A stretch of DNA of 64,000 nt, taken from assembly GCF_030063475.1 (NCBI RefSeq), contig NZ_JASIRT010000006.1:179014-243013 (forward strand), written 5' to 3'. This stretch comes from Roseomonas sp. E05. Lineage in GTDB: Bacteria; Pseudomonadota; Alphaproteobacteria; Acetobacterales; Acetobacteraceae. The translations under genes were made by a program, and so were the position numbers. Position 1 is the stretch's first letter. The number at the start of each line of letters is the position of its first letter. The notes under the pieces are model-generated. The model had not been told where the DNA came from, did no database searches, and saw only the letters and a program-made list of their open reading frames with translations. This document shows, piece by piece, positions 8,716 to 18,900 of this stretch.

Positions 8716-9105
8716 AGTCGGCGAGGCGCTCACCTCGGCGACCATCGACCGGGTCGCGTAGTCATTGATGTTCCCGGCATTGGCGGCCGATCCCATGCCG
8801 CTGGACGCCTGCTGGAATGCAGCCATCCCCGCATCGAAAGCGGCCATGTCCGAGCCCGCCACCAGGGTCACCAGGTGCCCGACAGGTGCAGAGCCGAGCG
8901 CATCGATGAGCTGATCGCGTCCCCTGGATGCGAACGCGAGCGTCCTGTCCGAGAGGGGAGGATGCCGGAAGGTGATGGCGTAGCAGGGCTCTCGAGCAGT
9001 CTCCGTGATGTGTGCGAGGGCGACCGTTGCGCCGATTACAACGCCGGGCCGGTAGGTTTCAAGCTTTGCCGGGGTTTCAATGCTGTCGTCGGCCATGGAT
9101 GCCAT
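8608..9105 (-). CDS. Hypothetical protein, 165 residues
   Basis: The frame encodes a balanced, globular-looking sequence without the Arg/Pro bias of artefactual frames. An N-terminal stretch of beta-type pattern (GVVIGATVALAHI, CYAITFRH) is followed by a small Gly/Ala/Ser-rich middle (FQQASSGMGSAANAG) and a C-terminus that returns to strands (NNLVLVSGRL, FDIILPPHVVPVLIGMLL). No signal peptide or membrane helix. Start ATG 9105 has GGGA upstream; a second ATG lies three codons in. I do not recognise the family and the neighbours (frameshifted and decayed small genes) give no functional clue. It may be an orphan island gene. Confidence 0.6.
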   Translation of the reverse strand: MASMADDSIETPAKLETYRPGVVIGATVALAHITETAREPCYAITFRHPPLSDRTLAFASRGRDQLIDALGSAPVGHLVTLVAGSDMAAFDAGMAAFQQASSGMGSAANAGNINDYATRSMVAEVSASPTSNNLVLVSGRLHEGGTFDIILPPHVVPVLIGMLLD

Positions 9106-9223
9106 CCGCGATTTCCCGGCAGCCTATAGTCGCTTGGCCCGGGCGGCGACAGGCGTATGTCACAGAGGGTTATGCCGATTTGGCCGTATCCCGCCGCGTC
9201 TCGCCGCGACCGCCTATCGGCTC

Positions 9224-9516
9224 TCAGGAACCGATGATGCCAAGGATTCCTGCCCCCAGCTTCCCGGCGTCCTCTTCGCGCAGAACGACGGTGACCGGCT
9301 GGAGCACGTGATCGGCTGGGTGGCGCAGCACGGCCTGGCCGTAACGCGGACGATGCCGCCGACCCGCTCGTAGGCGAAAGCGAACGCGCCCTCGGGGCCC
9401 CGCGCCAGTTGCAGCATCCACGATTCGTCGGGGCTCTGCACCACAGGTGGCTTCCCCTCCGGCCGCGCCAGCGGGGCGGGCACGTGGTCCTTGAACGTCG
9501 AGGCATTGGCAGGCAT
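9224..9516 (-). pseudogene. Hypothetical ~100-residue gene interrupted by a -1 frameshift
   Basis: ATG 9516 follows AAGGA at good spacing and opens MPANASTFKDHVPAPL, continuing to ERVGGIVRV. There the frame turns into an implausible Cys/Ser/Pro-rich sequence. One frame over, starting at the same base, the sequence resumes as YGQAVLRHPADHVLQP through to EEDAGKLGAGILGIIGS and a stop at 9224. Adding a single base in the GTTACGG stretch near 9349 would restore one continuous reading frame of about 97 codons. The product is unknown, with no recognised domain. Either the gene is broken or the assembly lost one base; the intact-looking second half favours a recent event or an error. Confidence 0.55.
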
Positions 9517-9664
9517 GCGCAATCCTTCTGCTTCCGCGCACCCCATCCTTGGTGACCAACCACCAAGCCCTGCTGGCGTGCGGCGGCGAAGGTGGCGCCG
9601 ACGCGATCGCCGGTCCAATCACAGGCACGGCGCCGCGCGGCGCCACGGCAGCGACGGCCGCGCG

Positions 9665-10147
9665 TCAGTCCTTCGCCGCCGCCTTGCCGCCGGACGCCTC
9701 CATGACAACACGGACCATCATCTCAACGGCCTCCGACCGGCTGCCCAGCCCGTTGTGACGGGCCAGCGCGTCCAACCACCCGGCGGTCTCGGCATCGATG
9801 CGGATCGTGCGGAAATCCGCCGCCCGGCGCACCTCGTCGCGCAGCTTCGCCAGCAGCCGGGCGCGCGTTGCCGCGGCGAACTTCTCGCTCACCAGCAGGT
9901 CGGGCGAGTGCGGATTTAGCACGTGCCGGGTCAGCCAATCCGCCTGCGCAGCGCTTCGGCACCCGCGCCACTCCGCGCGGCGGGCCGGGAATCCGGGCGG
10001 GAACACCAGGACGGGTTCCGGGCCCCCAGCCTCCCGGTACTGCCCGACGCGCCTCAGCACGCCCGCGTGCCGCGTCGCCACGCCAGCTTTGGCCAGCCAC
10101 GCGAAGCAATCGTCGCCGACCTCCTGCTGCAGCAGCATGGCGGCCAT
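9665..10147 (-). CDS. Ribbon-helix-helix DNA-binding-like protein
   Basis: A 160-residue protein whose C-terminus (about 115-155) has the pattern of a ribbon-helix-helix fold: a strand with alternating residues (FRTIRIDAET), a helix (AGWLDALARHNGL), a Gly-Ser turn and a second helix (SRSEAVEMMVRVV). Such folds bind DNA as dimers, as in MetJ/Arc-type repressors and many antitoxins. The N-terminal 110 residues form a separate, mostly helical unit with no recognised family (PVLVFPPGFPARRAEW, DWLTRHVLNP). No toxin-like partner is adjacent. A decayed relative lies just upstream at 10285-10565, showing past duplication. The start could also be ATG 10138. Confidence 0.6.
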   Translation of the reverse strand: MAAMLLQQEVGDDCFAWLAKAGVATRHAGVLRRVGQYREAGGPEPVLVFPPGFPARRAEWRGCRSAAQADWLTRHVLNPHSPDLLVSEKFAAATRARLLAKLRDEVRRAADFRTIRIDAETAGWLDALARHNGLGSRSEAVEMMVRVVMEASGGKAAAKD

Positions 10148-10284
10148 CCTCTCGCGCCTCGGCGTCGTGCGGCGACCTATGGTGGTTGTCCTTTTCCAGA
10201 CGGTGACGGTGGGCAGCCCTGGCTACCCGGTACCCGACCCATCCCGTTTCCCTTCTGATGGCCGCAGGTGCGTGGTCGCGACCC

Positions 10285-10565
10285 TAGCCATCGCCTTCAC
10301 AGTCACGGAGCGGCTCGTGGACCCGAACAGCCTGCGGCCGATCTCGTCCAGCCCGAGCGCCGTCTCGCCCGAAACGCGGACCGTCAGGGCAGGTCCGCGG
10401 GCAATCCGGGCACGGTCGCGGAGCTTGGCCAGCAGTCAGGCACGCATCGCCTTCGCCCGATCCGATGGAAGCAGGCAGTCGGGGGATGCCGGATCCAGCA
10501 CGTGGCGCAGTAGCCAATGGTCCTTATGGCACTGGCGCGACCGGACAAGTCTTCGCCGGGCGGTA
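10285..10565 (-). pseudogene. Decayed paralogue of the ribbon-helix-helix gene
   Basis: Read on the minus strand, this stretch gives HWLLRHVLDPASPDCLL, an in-frame TGA, then LLAKLRDRARIARG and a degenerate ribbon-helix-helix tail (LTVRVSGETALGLDEIG, SRSVTVKAMARV). The intact neighbour at 9665-10147 has DWLTRHVLNPHSPDLL, LLAKLRDEVRRAAD and the matching tail in the same order. The internal stop and the absence of a recognisable N-terminal half show that this copy is not functional. The upstream boundary is approximate. It indicates tandem duplication followed by decay, or two independent acquisitions. Confidence 0.6.
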
Positions 10566-10899
10566 TCGCTTGTCGACCCCGACCCGCCGCCAGCGCCTGA
10601 GCCAGCGCGTGGCTGGCTCTGCCGAAGACTGGGAAGAATTCCGGGGTGCGGCGCGCCCGGAGGCCCTGGCGTGGTTTGGCCGCCAATGCATTCGCGCGGA
10701 CACACTGCAGGACTGTTTCGGCTGGTTGATGGGAAGCAATGCATCGGCAACGATCGTACAGCATCAGGTTCCGCAACTGCTGCGGGTCGCATCCCGTGGT
10801 GGTGTAGGAACTGACTGCCAGATCTGAGGCGGTCACCGCGGTGGTTCATAGCAGGGTTGGGTTGCTAAGACCTACAACCCTGACCTTGGACCGACCCGG

Positions 10900-11030
10900 A
10901 TGACCGATGAGACCATGGTTCTTGGGAAGAAGTTCGCCAATGCGACCTTCCTGCGCGAGATGATCGGCTTTGCCGCCGGGCGGCTGATGGAGCTGGAGGT
11001 AGGCGAGCTGGCACGGGCGCGGCTCATGCT
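10900..11030 (+). mobile_element. IS256-family transposase N-terminal remnant
   Basis: From ATG 10900 the frame reads MTDETMVLGKKFANATFL then REMIGFAAGRLMELEVG, which matches the start of IS256/mutator-type transposases as I remember them. The sequence leaves the family right after that, near 11010-11030, and continues in frame into unrelated sequence (ARLMLRHLILMDAKSATYKL) that itself looks like a piece of a different coding gene. No catalytic DDE region or terminal inverted repeats are present. It is a transposase fragment joined to another gene fragment, a scar of rearrangement at the left border of the pPIWI_RE operon. Confidence 0.6.
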
Positions 11031-11208
11031 CCGGCACCTCATCCTCATGGACGCCAAGAGCGCCACCTACAAGCTGGGTCTGCTTCGCTCGCTTTGCCGG
11101 GCGGTTGACGGTTCCGCTGGGCTGGGGGAGGGGGATGGTGGCGAGCATGTCCGACTGCCGCTTCTTTCGGCGGCACTGAACAGGCTCCGGCTTTGCGCCG
11201 TCGGCCGT

Positions 11209-12912
11209 TCAGGCGGCTGCGGTCATCCCAGCCCTGAGCCTGGCCGCCGTCTCCTCGACCACGCTGGCACCCCCTAGGGGAGGCACGACGACCTCGATAT
11301 TGGGGATCCCGTCGCCCGCGAGTATGTCGAGGAGGGCCTCATCGAACTGCGCCCCCAGCTTCTCAATGATCCCGCGCTCGTTGCGCCATCCGCCGTCCCG
11401 TCGCTTGTCCGCGAACGCGCGGTCGATGACGACGTACTGCACGGCGATGTCGGGAGGAGCAAGGAGGGCGTTCGCCACCCGGTCGTCCCGCTTGAGGTTG
11501 GTCGCGTCGACTACGGCGGAGCGACCAGCTGCCAAGCGGTCAGTGACCATGCGCCGGAGTCGCATGAAAACCGGCACCGGATCGCCCTGGAACGTCTCGT
11601 CGCCGTACAACTCCTTCCGGATGGCGTCCGAGGACACGATGTCCTCGGCCGGGTGGTTCGCCCGCGCCCAACTGCTCTTGCCCGCGCCGGGCGGGCCGAC
11701 CAAGACGACCAGTTTCTGTCCGCAGCGTGGCCAGTCCCAGCCGTCGCACTCGCCGGGGAAGGTATGGGCGAGATCCTCCCAGAGTTCGGAGGCGAGCGTG
11801 ATGGTCTGGTGGTCAGTCCTGTCGACGTGCGCCAGCGCATGCCGCAGGCTGTTCATGGCCTCCAGGAGGATGGCATCGTCGCTGTCACGGCCGAGGTGCC
11901 CATGCAGGATCTTGCGGATGTGGGAGATCTCCAGATCCACCGTCCGGTGCAGCAGCTTCACGCTGTTGCCCGCAGGCTTCTCGTAGGGGAGAGCCCTCGA
12001 CAGCGTCCTGTCGTATTTGCGGATGTAGGCGTGCCGCAGCTGCTCGAGGAACGGGAAGATGACCCGCGTCCGCGCCGACCAGAGGCGGGTCTCGACGATG
12101 CGGCGATGATCCTCCCGCCCAGACGCCATCAGCGACAGCGTGTGCGGGAACGGCATCCCCTCCCACATGTCCACCAGCGCGTTGTCCCAGGACGGGTGAT
12201 CACGCGTCCAGCCGGGTAGGAGCGCCCTCAGCGCGTCGAGGGGGTAAACCTGCGTCCCGACGTCCTCCACGGCAAGCCCGGACGCGAGGACGCGGTCCCA
12301 ACCCGCCAGCTCGACGATGGTTTCCGTCGCGAGACGCGACAGCAGGTCGTCGGCGACCGTGGGACGTATACGTTCGACGAAGAGGCGGGTGTCCAAGCGG
12401 GACACGCTGCCGTGCCAGCGGATGGGCTGCCTCCCCAGCATGGCCTCGGTCTCCGCCGGGGAGCGGCCGCGCGGGGCCGTGAGGATGACCGACGGCGTCG
12501 AGAACTGCCCGCCGCGGGAGAGTTCGCCCTCGACCGCGCGGGCGAAGAGGGCCCATTTCGGCCAGTCTTCCGGCCGGACGACCTCGATCAGGAACACCGC
12601 CTCGGACAATTCGGGGTGCCACACGAAGTCCGCCGCGCGGTTTAGGCCGACCGTATCGACGCCCGCCGCCGCGGCCAGCGCCTTCATCGGCGTCCGGCCG
12701 GACAGGCCGCCGGGGAAGCCGGGTTGGATGACCCAACGCGAGGACCGGTCCCGCAAGATCCGCCCGACCGCGTCGAACATGCCGGGGACGGGGGCACCGG
12801 GCAGAGACAGGCCGACGACGCAGCGGCCGGGGTCGAGGGCCGCTTCCGCGATGCGCCGGGCGAAGCGCGAAGGTCCGGGGAGATCCCACCAGATCTCGTC
12901 GGCGGAGGCCAT
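11209..12912 (-). CDS. HEPN-domain plus P-loop (polynucleotide-kinase-like) protein of the pPIWI_RE operon
   Basis: The 567-residue protein starts at ATG 12912, sharing one base with the upstream stop (TGATG), so translation is probably coupled. The first ~260 residues are unrecognised (DEIWWDLPGPSRFARRI, VGLSLPG). The middle is helical and contains LRHALAH: Arg357 and His362 form the R-x4-H motif typical of HEPN ribonucleases. The C-terminal ~160 residues are a P-loop kinase of the AAA_33/polynucleotide-kinase type: Walker A GPPGAGKSS (Lys412), VSSDAIRKELYGDE, and VVDATNLKRDDR. Such kinases phosphorylate RNA or DNA ends or small molecules. As last gene of the operon it is a plausible effector: an RNase with an associated nucleotide-modifying domain. 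Both domain calls come from short motifs; the substrate is unknown. Confidence 0.7.
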   Translation of the reverse strand: MASADEIWWDLPGPSRFARRIAEAALDPGRCVVGLSLPGAPVPGMFDAVGRILRDRSSRWVIQPGFPGGLSGRTPMKALAAAAGVDTVGLNRAADFVWHPELSEAVFLIEVVRPEDWPKWALFARAVEGELSRGGQFSTPSVILTAPRGRSPAETEAMLGRQPIRWHGSVSRLDTRLFVERIRPTVADDLLSRLATETIVELAGWDRVLASGLAVEDVGTQVYPLDALRALLPGWTRDHPSWDNALVDMWEGMPFPHTLSLMASGREDHRRIVETRLWSARTRVIFPFLEQLRHAYIRKYDRTLSRALPYEKPAGNSVKLLHRTVDLEISHIRKILHGHLGRDSDDAILLEAMNSLRHALAHVDRTDHQTITLASELWEDLAHTFPGECDGWDWPRCGQKLVVLVGPPGAGKSSWARANHPAEDIVSSDAIRKELYGDETFQGDPVPVFMRLRRMVTDRLAAGRSAVVDATNLKRDDRVANALLAPPDIAVQYVVIDRAFADKRRDGGWRNERGIIEKLGAQFDEALLDILAGDGIPNIEVVVPPLGGASVVEETAARLRAGMTAAA

Positions 12913-15900
12913 CACGCGGCTTCCATAGCGCGCGCCGAGGCGATCACCGGCCGTGCGAGGGGCGCGATCCGGTAGGTGCGGTCCTCCGGTTTGGTGCCCC
13001 GCGGAAGCGGCTCCATGCGGAGGAAGCCCATCAGGGTGCCGTACTCCATCAGCTGCGCCAGCGGCAGGGCGCAGACGCTTCCGTCCAGGGACAGGGCCGC
13101 CCCGGCCTCCTTCAGCGTGAAGGCACCCGTGTCGTCGATTGCCTCCAGGCGCTCGATGGCCCCGAAGCAGTCCGCGACCTGCGGGAGCAGCCCGAGATCC
13201 TGGGGCAGCGCGGCACCCGTCCGCAGGTCCGCCGACCATTTGGCAACCTGGCGCATGAACCGCTCCTGGTTGCCGTTCCACCGGGCGTGAAAGGCGCGAG
13301 TCATCGGGCTGTTGAACCCGCCGAGCGCCTCCGTCAGCTCCCGGGCGAGCGCCTGGGGCGACAGCCCGTCCTCAAGCAGGTGGCTTGCGGTCATCGCGTC
13401 CGACCAGGGCGCGAGGCCCAGGACCGAGACCTGCGGCGGCAGCCGCTGGGTGTGCGGATCGGACAGCCAGGCGAAGGCGTGCTCCGGCCCTCCCACGAAG
13501 ACCACCCGGACCTGCCCAGCCCGGACGATCCGGTTCGCGGTGACCTTGTTCACCCACCCGGAGTCCCAGCGGGACTTTATATCGACGACGAGGAGCGAGT
13601 TGTCCGAGGAGCGCCCGGCCAGCCGCACGGCGTCCAGGAGGTCGTCGCACTCCGTGAAGATCCGCGGCGTGACGCCGATGGCGGAGCCGTCGCTGGAGCG
13701 GACGTGGTCGGCCGAGGCGAGCGCCGCGCCGACGAGCCCTACGTCCGAGAGAGCGTTGCCGAATACGACGCCCACGGTTTCCTTTCCGTGGAAGAGCCCG
13801 TGCTCCTGGCCAAGCGTCAGGGGGCTATGGTGACCCGCGCGCACCTCGCGGAAGCGTGTGGATTCCTTCAGGGGGCGGCGCATCGAGCGCGGATCGAAGG
13901 CGGACGGCGGCTCGCGGTCGTCGAACTCGAGGAGGCGCCTCTCGAGCTCCTCCCGGTTCTCCAGAAGCCGGAGCAGGGTGTGGGAGCGGAGGGTCCAGGT
14001 ACCAGCCGCGGTCTGCCGGAGGACGCCCATGCCCTCCATCTCGTCCAGTAGGTCCTTGAAGCTCTCGAGGCTTTCAAACGCGGGCTCCCACCAGGCGCGG
14101 GCGTGGTCATAGAGCTGCGTGGCCGTCATCCCCTCATCCGCCCGGCCGACCTCCTGGTCCTCCAGGGAGCGGTGCGCCACGACGAAGGCGATGAGGCCGT
14201 AGCGCTCGTCGATCTCATGCAGCGTGTGGTCGAACTTGGCCTTGATCTCCTTGACGATAGCCGGGTTCTCGAGCGCCTCGAGCACCAAGCGCGACGTGAT
14301 CCGCCGCTCGGGCTTTCGGCTGGCGCTCGCGCCCTTGGAGATGATCGTGTGCAGCCCTGCGCAGAACGACTGGACCAGGATCGGGTAGTAGTTGCAGTGG
14401 CTGAGAATGCGCCAGACGTCGCCGCGGCTCTCGAACTCGTACCCCATGGCCGCGAGGGGGCGCACGACCATGTCCTCGGCCCTGGCGAGCTCCTCATCCA
14501 TGAGTGGGCCGACGCGGATGGGTTTGGCCGCGATGTGCTTGAGCGGCGGGTTCTCCGTCCTAGACAGGCGGCTGACGTTCTTCAGCCCGGACAGCACGAA
14601 CTTGAAGCGGCGCTTCATGTCGTCCATCAGGCCGCGGATCTGGAGGAACACCTCGTACTCCGCCCTGGCGTCGCTCTGGATGAAGAGGTCGGCTTCGTCG
14701 AGCAGCAGCAGGACACGGCGCCGGTCGTCCTCGTCGAGCCACTGGCGGACGCGGTCGGTGAACTGGCTGGCCTTCTGGACCGGCTTCGGGAACACTTCCG
14801 GCATCGCGCGCGAGGCGTGCTCCCAAAGATGCTTCGCGGCGTCCGTGCCGCCAACGCTGCGGATGTCCGCGTAGGCGACCACGGCGCCCGACCCGTCCTC
14901 CCGGTGGTAGATCTGGCGGACCCGGTGCAGCAGGGCCGTCTTGCCGAGGCGTCGACCGCCGTAGACGATGCAGCTGCCGTTCTGCTCCCAGATCTCGTTG
15001 ATCTCGTCGCGGCGCCCGAAGAACATCTCCGGCGGCACCGCACCGCTCCCAGGGCTGGTGTAGGGCGTGGCGAAGCTGGAGGGCTGCGCGAGTTCGAGCA
15101 GGGTCAGGGGCCGGAAGGACGGTTCCGAGAGCGCGTAGAGCAGGATGCTCTCGTCGATGACCAGTGCGCGGCGCTTGTTCTGGATGGCGGCCCCCGCGAG
15201 CTGCATGCGTCGCTCGGCGTCCACCGACTGCATGACCAGGACGATCAGCCCGTAGTTGTCCGGGGCCGCGTCGCGGAACGCCTTCATCTCGCTCTCGGTC
15301 GGCACTTGGAGGACGGCGCAAAACCGATAAAGGCCGCCCGTTGCGCTGCCGAAATCTGGCAGCAGGAGGCTCTCATTGTCGGTGGGCACCTCGATGCGGA
15401 AGTCGGCGCAGTAAGCCTTGCGGCTGGCCCCGGATTTGGCGGGCGGCAGCACCCCGCGGAGGTCCGGCGAGAAACCCGCCTTGCCCAGGAAGGTAGCGAT
15501 GGCCGCCGCCACGGACTCGAGCTTCTCCCTGCCGTGCTCGACGAGCGCACGGAGGTCCCGCCAGGAACGGGCGATCTCGACGGCGTCGTCCTTGCGGTCG
15601 GGGAGAACGCGGCCGAATGGGAGGACGTCCAGATCCCGGCCTTCCTGGATGGCGCGGCACGCATCTTCGAGGGCGCGCTTGCCGATCCGGCCGAGGGCTG
15701 CGGGGATCTCCGGGAAGTACGCCTTGTACCGCGGGTTAGGGGAGGTCGATTCCGGCAGGGCGCTGCCGGACTTCAGGAAGGAGATCAACTCCCCGGCGGT
15801 CAGCAGGTCGTCGGCGTCCAGGATGCGCTGGATGCGCTCCAAGTCGGCGCTGCTCGCACCGCCCTCCTTGAGGCTCTGAAGGTCCGCGGCCATCTCCCGC

Positions 15901-18900
15901 TTCGGCTCCGCCAGCATCTGGGCGATGCGCTGCTCGACGTCGGCGAGCAAGGCGCGCGCGGCGCGGATGTCGAGGATCTGGTCGGCCTCCTCGTCCTCCG
16001 TCCGCTCCTCCAGGCTCACCGTCTCCGGCATGCGTTGCGTGTTGATCCGGTCGAGCCGGGCGAGCTCCGCCTGCGCCTGGTCGATGCGCGAGAAGCGACC
16101 CATGCGCTGAACCTTCTCGATAAGGCGGCGCACGCGTTCGATCTCGCCGACGTCCTCGCCGCTGCCGATGAGCGACTGGCGGGCGTTCGCCCGGGTGTGC
16201 CTGTAGTCGTCGTCTGCCGCTTTCGCGGCATCGGAGGGGATGGCGTAGAAGGCGGCCGCGTCGATCAGTAGTTTCGCCGCGATGAGCGACCCTTCGGACA
16301 GCGCCCGGGCCACGGCCCGCCGCCACGCCTCCACGCCCTGCCGGGGCGCCCCGTCATGCGCCAGCAGGAGGCCGATGATCTCCTCCGGGTCGTAGGGCGC
16401 GGGGAGCCAGCTCTGCCCGAAGGTCAGCCCGCGCAGCCAGTACAGTGCGCCGTGCAGCGCGGTCTGGTTGTCCTGCGGGCCGGGGGCGCGGTGCCGCCCC
16501 TGGACGCTCTGGACCAGGGCATCGACGGACGCCTCGGCATGGCGGATCGCGGCGAGCGTGAGGGGTCCCGCGGCTTCGGCGTGCTCGGCGAGGGCCCTGC
16601 GGGCGGCCTCGGCGCCGGAGGCGACCCTGCGCGCGGTCGCTTTGAGGTTCGCGTTCCGCGCGCTGTCGCGGGCAAGGGGGAGCGCCTCGGCAGCGGCGAC
16701 GTATTCTTTGCAGGCCGCGGCGATGTCCGCGACCGTCGAGACGAGGCGATTCCGGGCGTGGCCGTTCACACCGCTGGCGGTGTTGGCCAGATTGTCGGCC
16801 GCGTCGATGATCTCGCCGACGGCGTCCTCGTCGGCGCACGCCTCCGCGAACTCCCGCGCGGCGGGCAGCGCCTCCGCCAGTTCCCCCGACAACGCCGCCT
16901 GCAGGCGCCCCACGATCTGCTCGCGCTTGAGGAGCTCGTTGCGGATGATATTGGCGGGGACGTAACTGAAGCGGACGCCCTCGAAGGCGGCGATGCTCTT
17001 CCGGATCCTCTCCGCGCAATCGTCCACGAAGCGGGTGCTCACCGCCTCGGCCTGAACGGCGTGGAAGTGCTGCGGCAACACGAAGCCGGTGCGGCCCGCG
17101 AGGGCCAGGGCCTCTATCAGCTCGTGGAAGCCGTCGCGCATCTCGGGCGAGACGTCTTGGATGAGCCGCAGCCCGTCCCCGGTGTTTAGACCCTGATGGA
17201 ACATGGCGAGTTCAAGCAGGCTGGCGGAGAGCGCGACGCGGCGCGCCATCCCGAGATCGGTCCCGGAACCCGCCTCAGCCACCTCCTTGGTCGCCTCGTC
17301 CACGAGGCTCGCGAGTTGCGGGCTGCCCTGCGTGGAGGCATGGCTAACATGGCCGCGGACCGCAGCGAGGCGGAGTTCTTGCAAGCTGAACGGGAACGGG
17401 GCGGCCTGGAAGACGCGGCGCGCCGCCCGGGTGAGGTGGTAGGCGAGCGAGAAGTCACCCGCGGCGAAGTAGCGCTCGACGCGCTCCGCCACGGAAGCCG
17501 CCAGCGGATCCATGGGTTCGGGAGCGGGGGGCGGGGACGGCGCGGCGGCGGCTGCCAGGGGCAGCGGCATCCCGGCCGGGAGGGGCGGCAACTCCTCCAG
17601 CTCGTCGTCCGCTTCCATGTCGTCCGGCATCCCGGCGGCCTCGGGACCCGCGGCTCCGGCCTCAACCTCGGCTTCGGCCTGCGGAGCCTCCGAACCTTCG
17701 GGGCGCTTGTGGAGTGGTCGTCCGAGCGCCTCCGGGGACGGAGCGGGCGAAACGGGGAGGGGTGCGTCGATGGGCGGAACTGCTGGCGGCGCGGACGCTG
17801 GGGGCGGGGCGGCGTCGCGCAGCATCTCCGACGCGGCGCCGCAGAGCTCGACGATCCGGTGCATCGCCGCGCTCCGGGCGACGCGCGCCGCGGTATGGTC
17901 GCGGGTCGCCTCCTCCATCGTCTCGTCAGAGGTCGTGTCGGGGTCGAGCGCCCGGAGGCGCTGGTGCGTGGAGGCGACCCGCGCGCTGGCTTCGGCGAGA
18001 ATGGCGCGCCCCTGCTCCGCCGCCTCGTCCGCCGCCGCCTTCACGCCCTCCTCCACCTGCCACGGGATGTCGCCGACGGTCTCGGGGACGGCGCCCTTGG
18101 GCGCGTTCGGCAGCGCGGCGACCGACGCGAGGAGATCACGCAAGGCGGCGACGGTGGCGGCGGCGTCCACCAGTTTCGGCCGCGCGGCCTCCCAGTCCCG
18201 CGCGGCGGCCGCGGCGTCGGAGGTCGCCTTCTCGATCAGGCCGAGAAGGTCCGCATCGGGATTGCCGCCGAGGGCGGCGTTGGCCGCCGCCGCCGCGCGT
18301 CCCAGGGCGTCGCGCCACATCGCGAGCGCGGCGTCTGCGGGAGAGGCTGCGGCAGGCGAGTGGGCGTCTGGCGCCGCCGCCGGAAGAGGAGGCTCCGACG
18401 CTTGGTCCCCGGGGAGCGAGGCGTCGGCCGCGGCGTCCGCAGCCTCGGCGGGCGGCTCGCTTCGGGTTGGTTCCGACCCCGCCGTGGGGATATCCGCCGC
18501 AGGGCCGCCGGGCACGGTTGGGGGTGCCTCCGCCGGTGCTGCCGCGGTAGCGTAGGCCGACCACGGCGCGACCTCGTCGTCCCGCGGGGCGGGAGGCTGC
18601 CGCGGCGCATCCTGCTGTTCGACGATGTCGCGCACGAACTCAAACCCGTCGTCGAGGAGTTCGGTGGCGGAGGCGACGAACCTCCGCAGGCTCGACATCC
18701 GGCGCTCCTCCTCCGCGCTCACGGCCTTCTCATCCAGCGGCCTGACGTCGGCGGGGGTGGCGAAGGTGAGCGCGCTGTAGATCACGAACGCCTCCAGCTC
18801 GTCGGCGGTCCCCCGCTGCTGGATCTGCTCCGCGACGCGCGCGTAGTGGGGCATGCGGTAGCGGTCCCTGAACTGCGGTGGCGCCTTGGGATCGGGACCG

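Noticed and set aside
11150..11208. Idea that the 125-residue frame from 10900 is a complete gene
   Set aside because: Its start is IS256-like while the rest is unrelated, and the last third is antisense to the end of the HEPN-kinase gene.
14103..16271. 722-codon plus-strand open frame opposite the STAND region
   Set aside because: It lies entirely antisense to a motif-bearing frame, has no ribosome binding site or recognised domain, and its composition (Arg/Gly/Asp/Leu repeats) is that of a complementary-strand artefact in GC-rich DNA.
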